The notes under the pieces: model-generated
The model's database searches: none
Seen by the model: the letters and a program-made list of their open reading frames with translations, nothing else
What the model was told of the DNA's origin: nothing
Translations under genes and position numbers: made by a program
From: SIG452 sp045540295
Lineage (GTDB): Bacteria > Bacillota > Clostridia > UMGS1840
Length of the DNA: 64,000 nt
Direction of reading: 5' to 3'
Assembly (NCBI GenBank): GCA_045540295.1
Contig: JAZQGY010000029.1
Coordinates: 122,290-186,289 of the forward strand
Shown here: positions 7,662 through 16,574 of the stretch, piece by piece
Numbering within the stretch: the first letter of the stretch is position 1
How the letters are laid out: each line of letters begins with the position of its first letter

Positions 7662-9455
7662 ATGATAAAAAGAATTTTATCGTTTGTTCTCTGCATTATG
7701 ATTCTGGCAAGCACTATGGCGTTTGCTGCATCCTTTAAGGATGTGACAAAAGAAAGTCACAGCTGGGCGTATGACGCAATTTATGATATGGCAGACAGGG
7801 GAATTATCAACGGTATCTCCGAAACTGAATTTGCTCCTGATGTGAATGTAACAAAAGTGCAGGCAATGCTTTTGATTGCACGAATCCTTGGATATAACAC
7901 TACTGCTGTCAGCGACAATATCAACAGCATTTACTCTGTGTATGCAGATGATTTGGCTGAACTGAATACCATTTATAAAAAAGAATTAGCTTACCTGATT
8001 TTCCGTGATGTTTTCAGCGTGGATGAAATTCTGGAAGCGAAGCTGGAAGCACCGTTGAGCCGCGAAGAAGCTGCTTTATACATTACCAAAGCTGCAGACG
8101 GTGTGGAAGAAATGAATGCCATTACTGTTGTTTTAAATACTTTTGCAGATGATGCAGAGATTTCTGAAGATTTCAGAAAAGCAGTTTACTATGTAAGAGA
8201 TCAGGAACTGATGAACGGTACCGGTGATAATAATTTCTCTCCGAAAACAAATGTTACCCGTGCGCAGATGGCAACCTTGTTGTACCGTATGATGGATAAT
8301 ATCGACATTACTATTACAAAAGGTACTGTTGATAGCATTAACATTAGTGAAAACACTGCAAAAATCTTTGTAGTAACCAATACTTATGATATTGGTGAAG
8401 ATGTTTTAATCAGAAACCGCGGTGTGGAAATTGAACCGAAGGATTTATTTGCAGGTTCACACGCTGTTGTAAAAATGATTGACAATAAAATCGTTGCAGT
8501 AGACACTTTCTTTGATTTACCTGAAGTTACCGATACTGTTGATGGTGAAGTAAAAAGCGTAAATACTTCACAGAGCTCTCTGCAACTGAAAAATCCTGAT
8601 ACCGGCGAAATTATCACTTATGAACTCTCCGGTAAATCAAAAATCGTGGTAAACGGTTCTGACGGCACTTTAGCTCATGTAAGAAGCGGAGACTATGCTG
8701 TTTTAGATTTGAATCAGTATAATAAAATTGTAAATCTGACCATCACTGATGCGTCTGGAAAATTATCTGATGTTACCATTTCTGATATTGTCATCGAAGA
8801 TACCCACGTAGTTTTGAAATTAAAAAATGCCGCAGGTCATGTAGAAGCATATACCATTAGTTCCGATGCTGTGATTAAAAAGAACGGAAGCAAAGTTGAG
8901 TTTTCTGCCTTAGGCGTGGGAGACAAGCTTTCCGGTGTTACTTTAAAATTCAACCGAATTGTAGAAATTGAAGCTTTCTCTGAAATAAAATCCACCTCCG
9001 GTACAATTTCTGAAATCCTGATTTCTGCAGATTCCAAGGTTACCTTAATGAACGGTAATGTGCCTAACTCCTTTAGTATTGGAAAAGATACCAAATTCTA
9101 TGTGTTTGGTGAAGTGAAAACTATTTATGATTTAAGACTGGGTCAGTTTGCAAAAGTTACTTTAGACGGTGCAACCGTTTCCAAAGTTGAAGTTTCCACA
9201 CAGTCTCAGAGTGCGAATGCAACCGGTATTGTGCAGTCTGTTAACACAACCGCTAATGTGATTTCCGTGATTGATACCGATGGAAACAACGTTAGTGTTT
9301 ACGTAAGTCCCAGCAAGACTAAAATTATTGATAACAATTCTACCAGTGCACTTTCCAAATCGATTAAAGATATTAAAGCCGGAGATGCAGTTGTTTGTAT
9401 TGGTGTATTAACCAACGGCGTATTTGAAGCTCAAACGATTGTAATAACCAAATAA
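7662..9455 (+). CDS. Exported S-layer-homology (SLH) protein with tandem beta-repeat tail
   Basis: This is a 597-residue secreted cell-surface protein. It has a signal peptide (residues 1-24, ending TMAFAA), then SLH-type segments at about 25-80 and 155-210 (KDVTKESHSWAYDAIYDMA and FSPKTNVTRAQMATLLYRMM), with a degenerate one between. SLH domains anchor proteins to pyruvylated secondary wall polymer. From about residue 215 to the end there are roughly five repeats of about 70-80 residues. Each follows a pattern of G-x-V-x-S/D-I, a glycine-linked strand and a closing V-x-V-T/I strand, which suggests tandem beta-barrel-like modules. It has a strong RBS (GGAGGA) and its own terminator. The function of the repeat tail is unknown; I see no catalytic motif. 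Confidence 0.9.
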   Translation: MIKRILSFVLCIMILASTMAFAASFKDVTKESHSWAYDAIYDMADRGIINGISETEFAPDVNVTKVQAMLLIARILGYNTTAVSDNINSIYSVYADDLAELNTIYKKELAYLIFRDVFSVDEILEAKLEAPLSREEAALYITKAADGVEEMNAITVVLNTFADDAEISEDFRKAVYYVRDQELMNGTGDNNFSPKTNVTRAQMATLLYRMMDNIDITITKGTVDSINISENTAKIFVVTNTYDIGEDVLIRNRGVEIEPKDLFAGSHAVVKMIDNKIVAVDTFFDLPEVTDTVDGEVKSVNTSQSSLQLKNPDTGEIITYELSGKSKIVVNGSDGTLAHVRSGDYAVLDLNQYNKIVNLTITDASGKLSDVTISDIVIEDTHVVLKLKNAAGHVEAYTISSDAVIKKNGSKVEFSALGVGDKLSGVTLKFNRIVEIEAFSEIKSTSGTISEILISADSKVTLMNGNVPNSFSIGKDTKFYVFGEVKTIYDLRLGQFAKVTLDGATVSKVEVSTQSQSANATGIVQSVNTTANVISVIDTDGNNVSVYVSPSKTKIIDNNSTSALSKSIKDIKAGDAVVCIGVLTNGVFEAQTIVITK

Positions 9456-9467
9456 TTTTGCTCTATC

Positions 9468-9504
9468 AAAAAACGGTGAATCTAAAAAGATTCACCGTTT
9501 TTTT
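9468..9504. terminator. Intrinsic terminator after the SLH gene
   Basis: A 16-bp stem (9468-9483 with 9488-9503), AAAA loop, T-run on plus and A-run on the 5' side. It could also serve the converging HAD gene. Confidence 0.93.
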
Positions 9505-9578
9505 AATGAATTTGGGAACTTGATCGTGGCTTCCCGTTGTATCATTTGTGTCAGTTTCTTTTTTTGGAAACAGTCATG

Positions 9579-10256
9579 TTATTTCATCAGATCAAAAAAG
9601 GACTGTGCATAAAGATCAGCTGTTTTTTGAATGTTTTTTCCATCTTCTTTAGCACATTCGTCAAACAGAGCAACAACAGAAAACCCTCCGTTTTTTGCGG
9701 ATATTACTGAGAAATAAGCATCTTCGAATACAACTGTGTTTTGTATGTTGCCACCTAAGCGTTGCATAGCCTCCAGATAAATGTCTGGAGTTTCCTTTGT
9801 TTTTCCAATATCGGTGCAGGTCATTACAAATTCAAAATAGGGAAGGACACCGGTTCTTTGCAGTGCGGATTCTGTTAAGTGGCGTTCGGATGCTGTGGCA
9901 ACGCACATAGGAATCTTTCTGGAATGTAGCAGCTTGATAAAATCCATTACATAGGGTTTTAGAGGTGCTTCTTCCTCATAGCCTTTTCGCACGGTATTTG
10001 TAAAAATGTCAAGGAGTTCTTCTGCACTGATGTCAATGGGAAAGTGTTCTTTGATATAGCGGGAAGACTGATCCAATGTCATGGTTTTAAACCGTTTATC
10101 TAAATCTTCGTCGGGATAAATCCCCATAGGATTCAACACTGTTTTCCCCAAATTGATCCAGATAGGCATGGAATCCAGGAGGGTTCCGTCTAAGTCAAAA
10201 ATTGCGTATTTCATATTCGCCAAAAGTTCTTGAGCTGTTTTTTTGTTTCGTTCCAT
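9579..10256 (-). CDS. HAD-superfamily phosphatase, beta-phosphoglucomutase-like
   Basis: The 225-residue HAD hydrolase has motif I FDLDGTLLDS, a helical cap, motif II around CVATAS, the motif III lysine in GKTKETPDIY and motif IV VVFEDAYFSV. Such enzymes dephosphorylate small sugar or nucleotide phosphates, and the substrate cannot be predicted. The N-terminal extension MERNKKTAQELLANMK may be real, or the start may be the internal ATG just before YAIFDLDG; neither has a strong RBS. A terminator separates it from the ABC transporter upstream. Confidence 0.85.
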   Translation of the reverse strand: MERNKKTAQELLANMKYAIFDLDGTLLDSMPIWINLGKTVLNPMGIYPDEDLDKRFKTMTLDQSSRYIKEHFPIDISAEELLDIFTNTVRKGYEEEAPLKPYVMDFIKLLHSRKIPMCVATASERHLTESALQRTGVLPYFEFVMTCTDIGKTKETPDIYLEAMQRLGGNIQNTVVFEDAYFSVISAKNGGFSVVALFDECAKEDGKNIQKTADLYAQSFFDLMK

Positions 10257-10293
10257 AGATGAATAGAGCCTTTCGTCATAAAACTATAGGATG

Positions 10294-10323
10294 AAAAAAG
10301 GATATACCAGGTATATCCTTTTT
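10294..10323. terminator. Terminator downstream of the amino-acid ABC transporter
   Basis: Stem GGATATA/TATATCC with a 5-nt loop, flanked by A6 and T5, so active in the minus direction after the ATPase gene and potentially in both. Confidence 0.85.
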
Positions 10324-10331
10324 GTTTCTTA

Positions 10332-11078
10332 TTAAGTATGGTAACTTTGCAGAAACGCATGAAGACGTTCACTTTTCGGATGGTCAAAGACTTCTTCCGG
10401 AGTGCCTTGTTCCACGATAACACCGTTATCAATAAAAATAACCTGATCGGAAACATCTCTGGCAAATGACATCTCGTGTGTAACAATCACCATTGTGGTT
10501 TTTTGGTCTGCAAGTCGTTTAATTACTTTTAAAACCTCTCCGGTTAATTCGGGATCCAACGCAGAGGTAGGCTCGTCAAAGCATAAAATATCAGGGTTTA
10601 ATGCAAGCGCACGTGCAATCGCCACTCGTTGTTGTTGTCCGCCGGAAAGTTCGCAAGGATAACTGTTAATTTTGGAGGAAAGTCCAACTTTTTCAATTAA
10701 ATCTAACGCTTTTTTTTCAATGTTTTCCGGAGTATCTACCTTTAAAAGGGTGGGTGCCAGGGTGATGTTTTTTAACACGGTGTATTGAGGAAACAGGTTG
10801 AAGGACTGGAATACCAATCCGAAATGAAGACGCATACTACGAATGTATTGCTCATTCATTTTGTCCTTTTTTGCACCGTCATAAATCACTTTTCCGTTAA
10901 CGGCAATGGTTCCGCTTTCTGCGAATTCCAAAAAGTTTAAACAGCGAAGAAGAGTTGTTTTTCCACCGCCTGAGGAACCGATAATGGAAAGCACTTCACC
11001 TTTTTTGATGGAAAAGCTAACTCCTTTTAAAACATCGGTTTTACCGAAACTTTTCATAAGATTGGTTACTTCTAACAT
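10332..11078 (-). CDS. Polar amino-acid ABC transporter, ATP-binding subunit (GlnQ-like)
   Basis: The 248-residue ATPase powers uptake with the adjacent permease and binding protein. It has Walker A GSSGGGKTTL, signature LSGGQQQRVAIARAL, Walker B ILCFDEPTSALDP and the H-loop VTHEMSFARDV, all typical of the polar amino-acid (GlnQ/HisP/ArtP) class. The start follows AGGTAGG upstream. It is the third gene of the order binding protein, permease, ATPase on the minus strand. Substrate assignment rests on the binding protein. Confidence 0.95.
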   Translation of the reverse strand: MLEVTNLMKSFGKTDVLKGVSFSIKKGEVLSIIGSSGGGKTTLLRCLNFLEFAESGTIAVNGKVIYDGAKKDKMNEQYIRSMRLHFGLVFQSFNLFPQYTVLKNITLAPTLLKVDTPENIEKKALDLIEKVGLSSKINSYPCELSGGQQQRVAIARALALNPDILCFDEPTSALDPELTGEVLKVIKRLADQKTTMVIVTHEMSFARDVSDQVIFIDNGVIVEQGTPEEVFDHPKSERLHAFLQSYHT

Positions 11079-11092
11079 AGGGACCTACCTTT

Positions 11093-11740
11093 TTATACTT
11101 TATAGTAACTGAGCTTCTTTTCTATGTATCCGAAAATCAGTGTTAAAATGCCGCAGAAGGCAAGATAAAACGCGCCGGAATAGAACAGGGGCCACAAGAT
11201 GTGTTCGCTATTCATCATTCGTTTTGCGTTCCAGGTGATTTCGTAAATCATAATGGTATTGGCAAGAGAAGTATCCTTTACCAGCGTTAGAAATTCATTG
11301 CTCATGGGAGCAATAATTCTTTTTACCACTTGCATTAAGATGATTTTAAAGAACACCTGCCGTTTGGTCAGACCAAGAACGGCACCTGCTTCGTATTGAC
11401 CTTTTGGAATGCTTTCAATACTGCCACGGAATATTTCAGAGAAATAGCAAGAGTAGTTTAATACAAAAGCAAAAATTACCGCAGAGAATAAGTTGATTCC
11501 TTTTACACCCATTAACCCGGGGCCAAAACCAAATGCGATTAACTGCAGCATCAAAGGAGTTCCGCGAATAATCCAAATTAAAGTTTTGATTGGGTATTTG
11601 ATGATTTTCAGTTTGCTCATGGAACCAAAGGAAATAATCAGCCCCAGGGGCAATGCCATCACAAGTGTTAAACCGAATATTTTAAGTGTTGTTACAAAGC
11701 CTTCCAAAAGGCTGAATGTAACCTTGAGAAAAAGTTGCAT
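11093..11740 (-). CDS. Polar amino-acid ABC transporter permease
   Basis: The 215-residue membrane protein belongs to the HisM/GlnP family. It has about five hydrophobic helices, the family opening region LKIFGLTLVMALPLGL, WIIRGTPLMLQL and the EAA-type loop EAGAVLGLTKRQVFFKIILMQ that contacts the ATPase. A single permease gene suggests a homodimeric channel. It lies 14 nt upstream of the ATPase and 87 nt downstream of the binding protein, with a terminator or attenuator in that gap. Confidence 0.95.
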   Translation of the reverse strand: MQLFLKVTFSLLEGFVTTLKIFGLTLVMALPLGLIISFGSMSKLKIIKYPIKTLIWIIRGTPLMLQLIAFGFGPGLMGVKGINLFSAVIFAFVLNYSCYFSEIFRGSIESIPKGQYEAGAVLGLTKRQVFFKIILMQVVKRIIAPMSNEFLTLVKDTSLANTIMIYEITWNAKRMMNSEHILWPLFYSGAFYLAFCGILTLIFGYIEKKLSYYKV

Positions 11741-11760
11741 AGTAACCTCTTAATTGAAGA

Positions 11761-11806
11761 AAAAAGGGTTGTTTCGAAAAGAATCGCTTCATTTTGATAC
11801 AACCCT
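11761..11806 (-). terminator. Attenuating terminator between binding-protein and permease genes
   Basis: On minus: AGGGTTGT (11806-11799), a 26-nt partly paired loop, ACAACCCT (11772-11765), then a T-run. It sits inside the operon, which fits partial termination giving more binding protein than permease and ATPase. Confidence 0.75.
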
Positions 11807-11827
11807 ATTCTTTATTTTGATGTAAAA

Positions 11828-12607
11828 TTAGAACGCCAGGTTCAGTTCGTATTTTTCAGCCAGATCGGGTAAGGTACCGTCTGCGTATAATTCGTCGATT
11901 GCGTTGTTTACAGCTTCCTGCAGTTCGGCATCAGTCAGTCTGAATCCGATACCGTATTCTTCAGTAGTCAGTTCAACACCGTAGGTGTAATCTTCATAGC
12001 TGGTGCCGGGAGCGGTGGAAGCTTTTGCCATGGTGATGTCGATAACACAAGCATCAGCCTGACCTGCAGCTACAGCCATTAAAGCATCAGTCTGTGCAGC
12101 AACAGGTGCATAGTTTGCATCTAAACCGTTATCTTTGATTGCCTGTTCACCTGCAGAACCTGCTTCAGCAGCAAATTTTAAGCCTTTTAAGCTTTCAACG
12201 GTGGTGTAGTTTGCGATATCATCTTTCGCCATTACAACAACCTGTGCATTTTTAACGTATGCTTTGGATACCAGACAGTTTGTTTTTACTTCATCAGAAA
12301 TGGTCATACCATTCCAGATACAGTCAATCTGATCAGCGTCTAAGGTAACAAATTTAGTATCCCAGTTAATTTCAACAAATTCGGGAGTCATATCCAGTTT
12401 TTCACAAACTGCTTTTGCAAATTCGGTATCAAAACCGGTTAATTCGCCAGCGTCATCTAAGTAGTTCATAGGTTCGTAAATGGTATAACCGATAACCAGT
12501 TTTTCCGCTTTATCAGAATTAGCGGTTTCGGTGGGAGCGGGCTGACATCCGGCGAAGAGCAATAACATGCTCAAAACCAAAGCTAAAAGTTGCATTGTTT
12601 TTTTCAT
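11828..12607 (-). CDS. Polar amino-acid ABC transporter, substrate-binding lipoprotein
   Basis: This is a 259-residue type 2 periplasmic-binding-protein-fold lipoprotein. It has an N-terminal signal with lipobox LLFAGC (lipidated Cys20), then the SBP_bac_3 domain with IGYTIYEPMNYLDDAGELTG, GFDTEFAKAV and WDTKFVTLDADQIDCIWNGM. It captures an amino acid (cystine, glutamine, glutamate or arginine class) outside the membrane for the adjacent permease. RBS AAAGGAG; its promoter at 12662-12690 drives the operon on minus. Confidence 0.94.
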   Translation of the reverse strand: MKKTMQLLALVLSMLLLFAGCQPAPTETANSDKAEKLVIGYTIYEPMNYLDDAGELTGFDTEFAKAVCEKLDMTPEFVEINWDTKFVTLDADQIDCIWNGMTISDEVKTNCLVSKAYVKNAQVVVMAKDDIANYTTVESLKGLKFAAEAGSAGEQAIKDNGLDANYAPVAAQTDALMAVAAGQADACVIDITMAKASTAPGTSYEDYTYGVELTTEEYGIGFRLTDAELQEAVNNAIDELYADGTLPDLAEKYELNLAF

Positions 12608-12661
12608 GATTGTAAGTCTCCTTTTGCATTAAAAAAATTTTTCTAAATAATATGCTCACTT

Positions 12662-12690
12662 ATTTTAACATATTCTGTTTGAAAAATCAA
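12662..12690 (-). promoter_or_regulatory. Promoter of the amino-acid ABC operon
   Basis: On minus: TTGATT (12690-12685), 17 bp, TAAAAT (12667-12662). The surrounding DNA is very AT-rich. Confidence 0.6.
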
Positions 12691-12746
12691 CAATAAATTT
12701 GTATTTTTATTAATTTTAGGAATATTTTTTTGTTTTTCTTTAAAGT

Positions 12747-12775
12747 TTGACAAAAAAGTCCGTATATGATATAAT
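12747..12775 (+). promoter_or_regulatory. trmK promoter
   Basis: Consensus TTGACA (12747-12752), 17 bp, TATAAT (12770-12775), 33 bp before the trmK start. Confidence 0.88.
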
Positions 12776-12808
12776 GAAAAAAACAAAAACTGAGCTTGGA
12801 GAACAACT

Positions 12809-13477
12809 ATGCAGATTCCCATTACCAACCGGTTGCGGACAGTTGCTGAGATGATTGGTGAGACAGAAATACTGTGCGATATCGGATGTGATCACGGCTA
12901 TTTACCCATCTACTTAATCAAACAGCAAAAGATAAAATATGCGTATGCCTGCGATTTACGTGACGGGCCGTTGCAGACTGCAGCCAAAAACATTGCAGCT
13001 TTCCATATGAAAGATGTTGTTAAAACTGTGAAAAGCGACGGCTTAAAAGAACTTTCCGATAAAAAAATCAATGTGATTTCTATTTGCGGAATGGGTGGAC
13101 GCCTGATTGCAAAAATTCTTGAAAACGACCTAAAAATTGCACATCAGGCCGACTATATGGTGCTGCAACCCCAAAGTGAAATTCCGGTGTTAAGAAGATT
13201 CCTTGCGGAAAACGGATTTTATATCCAGGAAGAAAGAGTTGCGTTAGAGGATCGGCGATTCTATATAATGATGCGTGTTTTTTCGGGGGACGAGTTATAC
13301 TGCGATGAAATGAGTTATATATTGGGGCAACAGCTTTTAGTAAGAAAAGATGACCTAACCAGACAATACTTTTCCAAGGAACTCAGCCGTCATCAAGCGA
13401 TTTTGGATGTCCGGAAAGGCAATGAAGATGTATCAATGATTCAAAGAATTATTGATGAACTGAAAAAATATAGGTAG
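12809..13477 (+). CDS. trmK: tRNA (adenine(22)-N1)-methyltransferase TrmK
   Basis: TrmK methylates N1 of A22 in the D-arm of certain tRNAs using SAM. The 222-residue protein has the Rossmann motif I DIGCDHGYLPI, ISICGMGGRLIAKIL and the LQPQ segment (position of the catalytic loop), matching the family in order and length. ATG follows GGAGAAC. In many Firmicutes trmK neighbours sigA or a Nif3-family gene; here it is followed by a PucR-type regulator. Confidence 0.92.
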   Translation: MQIPITNRLRTVAEMIGETEILCDIGCDHGYLPIYLIKQQKIKYAYACDLRDGPLQTAAKNIAAFHMKDVVKTVKSDGLKELSDKKINVISICGMGGRLIAKILENDLKIAHQADYMVLQPQSEIPVLRRFLAENGFYIQEERVALEDRRFYIMMRVFSGDELYCDEMSYILGQQLLVRKDDLTRQYFSKELSRHQAILDVRKGNEDVSMIQRIIDELKKYR

Positions 13478-13514
13478 AATGTATATATTTTTTGTAAATA
13501 TATGCAAAAAAAAC

Positions 13515-13543
13515 TTGAATTGTTCACAGTTTTATGTTATAAT
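13515..13543 (+). promoter_or_regulatory. Promoter before the PucR-type regulator and ftsEX operon
   Basis: TTGAAT (13515-13520), 17 bp, TATAAT (13538-13543). Confidence 0.7.
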
Positions 13544-13621
13544 TATTAGAAGATTTTTGACAATGGATTTTGATTTCTTACGTTTCAAGAAATCAAACAA
13601 AAAAAGATAGGATGGTTTTGT

Positions 13622-14707
13622 ATGATTCATAAACATTTTCAAAGTGCTGTGTATCAGTTTGTGGGAATTATTGAATACCCGTTTGGTATTTTGGATGAAA
13701 ACAGCACTGCAATTGCATGTTCTAATAATATGAGTTTAGGAAAATATTTTCCAATTGATCTGGAACTTTTGAGTGATGGTTCCGTCATAGTAGAAGCTGG
13801 GGTAACCTATAAGCCCGTTTACGTGCGTTCGAAGCTGGAGTTCTGTATTTACGTGGAATCGGATACCGAAATGGCAAAAAAATACGCACAAATGCTGGCA
13901 GCTACTTTTTCCAATATCAAACATTTTTATGAGGAAAAGTACGATGCAGGTAACTTTTTGAAAAACATTTTATTAGACAGTGTTCTTCCCGGTGAAGTAT
14001 ATGCCCGCTCCAAAGAATTGAAGCTTTCTTATGAAGTGCCCAGAGCAGTGTATCTTGTAAATCTTCCTGTTCAGGATGAAGGTAATGTGGCTGAGATTTT
14101 AGGAGGAATGTTCCCGGAAAAAGGGAAACAGTTTGTGATTCCCTTGGACGAAAAGAACATTGCTGTGATTTCAGAAATTTCTGAGGCGGATCGTTCCACC
14201 AAAAAACAGGAAGCTTTGGTATCCACTATTATCGACACCGTGCGGGCGGAAGCGATGATTAATATTTGCGTGGGAATCGGTTCGGTTGCACCAACTTTAA
14301 GGGATGTTGCCGCTTCTTACCGTGAAGCGCAGGTTGCATTGGAAATTGGCAGAGTATTCGATGCTGATAAGGAGATTTTAAATTATGAATCTTTAGGAAT
14401 CGGCCGATTAATTTATCAGTTGCCCGTAAAACTTTGTCAGATGTTCTTGGATGAAGTGTTTAAAAAAGATTCCATTGACAAACTGGATGCCGAAACACTG
14501 ATGACCATTCAGAAATTTTTCAACAACAGTTTAAATATTTCCGAAACTTCCAGAAAGCTTTTTATTCACAGAAATACTTTAGTATACCGTTTGGATAAAA
14601 TTCAGAAATTGACCGGATTGGATTTAAGAGAATTTGATGATGCTATTATCTTTAAGGTTGCTATGATGGTAAAGAAATATCTTTCCGCAAATGTGATGAA
14701 AATTTGA
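13622..14707 (+). CDS. PucR/CdaR-type transcriptional regulator
   Basis: The 361-residue protein has a poorly conserved N-terminal half, a GGDEF-like degenerate middle and a C-terminal PucR-type helix-turn-helix (about 305-355; LNISETSRKLFIHRNTLVYR, then LDKIQKLTGLDL). Such regulators usually activate metabolic genes; the effector is unknown. It lies 11 nt upstream of ftsE, so it is probably co-transcribed with the cell-division genes, an arrangement worth noting. No membrane segment is visible. Confidence 0.85.
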   Translation: MIHKHFQSAVYQFVGIIEYPFGILDENSTAIACSNNMSLGKYFPIDLELLSDGSVIVEAGVTYKPVYVRSKLEFCIYVESDTEMAKKYAQMLAATFSNIKHFYEEKYDAGNFLKNILLDSVLPGEVYARSKELKLSYEVPRAVYLVNLPVQDEGNVAEILGGMFPEKGKQFVIPLDEKNIAVISEISEADRSTKKQEALVSTIIDTVRAEAMINICVGIGSVAPTLRDVAASYREAQVALEIGRVFDADKEILNYESLGIGRLIYQLPVKLCQMFLDEVFKKDSIDKLDAETLMTIQKFFNNSLNISETSRKLFIHRNTLVYRLDKIQKLTGLDLREFDDAIIFKVAMMVKKYLSANVMKI

Positions 14708-14718
14708 GGTGCTAGGTA

Positions 14719-15414
14719 GTGTTACAATTTAAAAATGTTACAAAAACCTATGATAATACCAATGTAACGGCATTGGAAAATGTGAATCTGGACATTGAAA
14801 AAGGGGAGTTTGTATTCCTGGTTGGCCACAGCGGCGCCGGAAAATCCACTTTGATTAAACTAATTACAGCAGAGGAACAAGCAACTTCCGGTGAAATTAT
14901 TATTAATGATATCAATGTGACACAGTTATCACGAAAAGAGATTCCTTATTACAGACGTACTTTAGGGATGGTGTTTCAGGATTTCCGATTGTTAGATAAC
15001 AAAACGGTTATCGATAATGTAGCTTTTGCTATGAGGGTAGTCGGCGCCACAAATCGTCAGATCAGAAGACGAGCTCCTGATGTGTTGGGACGAGTTGGCT
15101 TATCTCAGAAGGCGCATTTTTATCCGGACCAACTGTCCGGCGGTGAACAGCAACGTGTTGCAATAGCAAGGGCACTTGCAAATAATCCGAATCTGATTAT
15201 TGCCGATGAACCTACCGGGAATCTTGATCCTGATACTTCTAAGGAAATTATGGAGTATTTGGAAGAAATTAACCGTAGCGGCACAACTATTATTGTTGCT
15301 ACCCACGATAAAGATATCGTGAACAGAATGCATAAGCGTGTTATCGCTGTAGACGGCGGAAGTATTATCAGAGATGATGAAAGAGGAGGCTACAGTGATT
15401 ATGAAAAACTTTAG
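14719..15414 (+). CDS. ftsE: Cell-division ABC ATPase FtsE
   Basis: FtsE and FtsX form an ABC-type complex that transmits a division signal across the membrane to activate a peptidoglycan hydrolase. The 231-residue ATPase has Walker A VGHSGAGKST, signature LSGGEQQRVAIARAL and Walker B LIIADEPTGNLDP. It starts with GTG at 14719, supported by GAGGTG (14706-14711). Its 3' end overlaps ftsX. Confidence 0.97.
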   Translation: MLQFKNVTKTYDNTNVTALENVNLDIEKGEFVFLVGHSGAGKSTLIKLITAEEQATSGEIIINDINVTQLSRKEIPYYRRTLGMVFQDFRLLDNKTVIDNVAFAMRVVGATNRQIRRRAPDVLGRVGLSQKAHFYPDQLSGGEQQRVAIARALANNPNLIIADEPTGNLDPDTSKEIMEYLEEINRSGTTIIVATHDKDIVNRMHKRVIAVDGGSIIRDDERGGYSDYEKL

Positions 15415-16282
15415 TTATTTTTTCAAGGAAGCACTTTCCAATTTAGGTTCCAATAAAACTGTCACTTTTATGACAGTGATTACAATTGTGATTTCACTGA
15501 TTGTAACCGGATTTATCCAGATTGTTTCCTTTAATCTGGTGCACGTGTCTAATCAGCTGAATAATAACTTTGTTTTTAATGTGTACATAAAAGATTCCAT
15601 TCCTGATGAGGATTTGGAAGATGTTCGGCAAAAGATTTTAGAAGTTGCCATGGTAGATGATGCCGTGTTGGTTTTGAAATTAGATGCATTCCATGAGTTC
15701 AAAGAATCGGTCGGAGATGATCCGCTTTTGCAGGGCTTGTCGGAAGAAGATAATCCTTTTCGGAATCGCTTCGAAGTCACTGTGACAAATCTGGATCAGG
15801 CAGACAGTATTGTCAACGAAATTCGCCTGATTCCTGAGGTGGATGCTATCTCCAATAACTTGGCAACTTCTCAAAAATTGGTTGCTGCCAAAGAAAATAT
15901 CAATCTGTATAGCAGTATTATTTATTTGGCACTGGCCTTTCTTTGCCTGAGTATTATTTCCAACATTATCAATGTATCTGTTTTCTCTCGCAGAAAACAT
16001 ATCAACATTATGAAATATGTGGGAGCGACCAACGGCTTTGTGAAAGCACCGTTTATTATTGAAGGCATTTTGGTTGGTTTGTTTGGAGCTGTTCTTTCCA
16101 GCTTATTGCTGTTTTATGGCTATCACTTGCTGTATCCCAAGATTCACTTGGTGATGCAGGGGGTGTATCTGATTCAGCCGATGATGCTTTTTGGACAGTT
16201 ATTATTAATTAACTGTGTGTACGGTGTGTTAATCAGCGCGTTGGGTTCAGCTTTTGCTGTGAACAAATATGTTAAAGTATGA
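15395..16282 (+). CDS. ftsX: Cell-division membrane protein FtsX
   Basis: The four-helix membrane partner of FtsE is about 295 residues. It has an N-terminal helix (KTVTFMTVITIVISLIVTGF), a large extracytoplasmic loop to about residue 165, three C-terminal helices and the family-type segment NVSVFSRRKHINIMKYVGAT. GTG at 15395 lies 5 nt after AGGAGG (15384-15389) and is preferred; ATG 15401 is also possible. It overlaps ftsE by 20 nt, so production is coupled. The adjacent M23 protein is its likely extracellular partner. Confidence 0.95.
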   Translation: MIMKNFSYFFKEALSNLGSNKTVTFMTVITIVISLIVTGFIQIVSFNLVHVSNQLNNNFVFNVYIKDSIPDEDLEDVRQKILEVAMVDDAVLVLKLDAFHEFKESVGDDPLLQGLSEEDNPFRNRFEVTVTNLDQADSIVNEIRLIPEVDAISNNLATSQKLVAAKENINLYSSIIYLALAFLCLSIISNIINVSVFSRRKHINIMKYVGATNGFVKAPFIIEGILVGLFGAVLSSLLLFYGYHLLYPKIHLVMQGVYLIQPMMLFGQLLLINCVYGVLISALGSAFAVNKYVKV

Positions 16283-16319
16283 TAGAGTTTCGTTTAGCGA
16301 TACCATTTGAGGGGAAATC

Positions 16320-16538
16320 ATGGAATGGAATAACGTAATAAATCAAGAACAACGGAGCAGACATCCTTCACGTTCACATCGTCACAGAAGGTATAGATGC
16401 AGCAAAAAATATTATTCCAAAGAGCGTCAGACCCATAATCGTAGTGAAATTCAGTTTATGATTACTTGCGCAGCGGCTGTGGTTTTGTTCATGCTTATTT
16501 TAATTCCTTTATTGGCGAATATGATGGAATCCGTGTGA
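16320..16538 (+). CDS. Small single-pass membrane protein with basic cytoplasmic tail
   Basis: The 72-residue protein has a strongly basic, His/Arg/Ser-rich first 40 residues (RSRHPSRSHRHRRYRCSKKY) followed by one hydrophobic helix (FMITCAAAVVLFMLILIPLL). The charge pattern predicts the N-terminus inside. ATG has GAGGGGAAATC upstream. It sits between ftsX and the EnvC-like gene in the same direction, with gaps of 37 and 36 nt, so it is probably co-expressed. I do not recognise a family; a divisome accessory role is inferred from position only. Confidence 0.8.
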   Translation: MEWNNVINQEQRSRHPSRSHRHRRYRCSKKYYSKERQTHNRSEIQFMITCAAAVVLFMLILIPLLANMMESV

Positions 16539-16574
16539 TTGATCTTTGATTGAATTCTGGAAAGGAATCAAACT

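Noticed and set aside
9538..9578. GTTTC/GAAAC hairpin as terminator of the HAD gene
   Set aside because: The stem is short and no T-run follows on minus.
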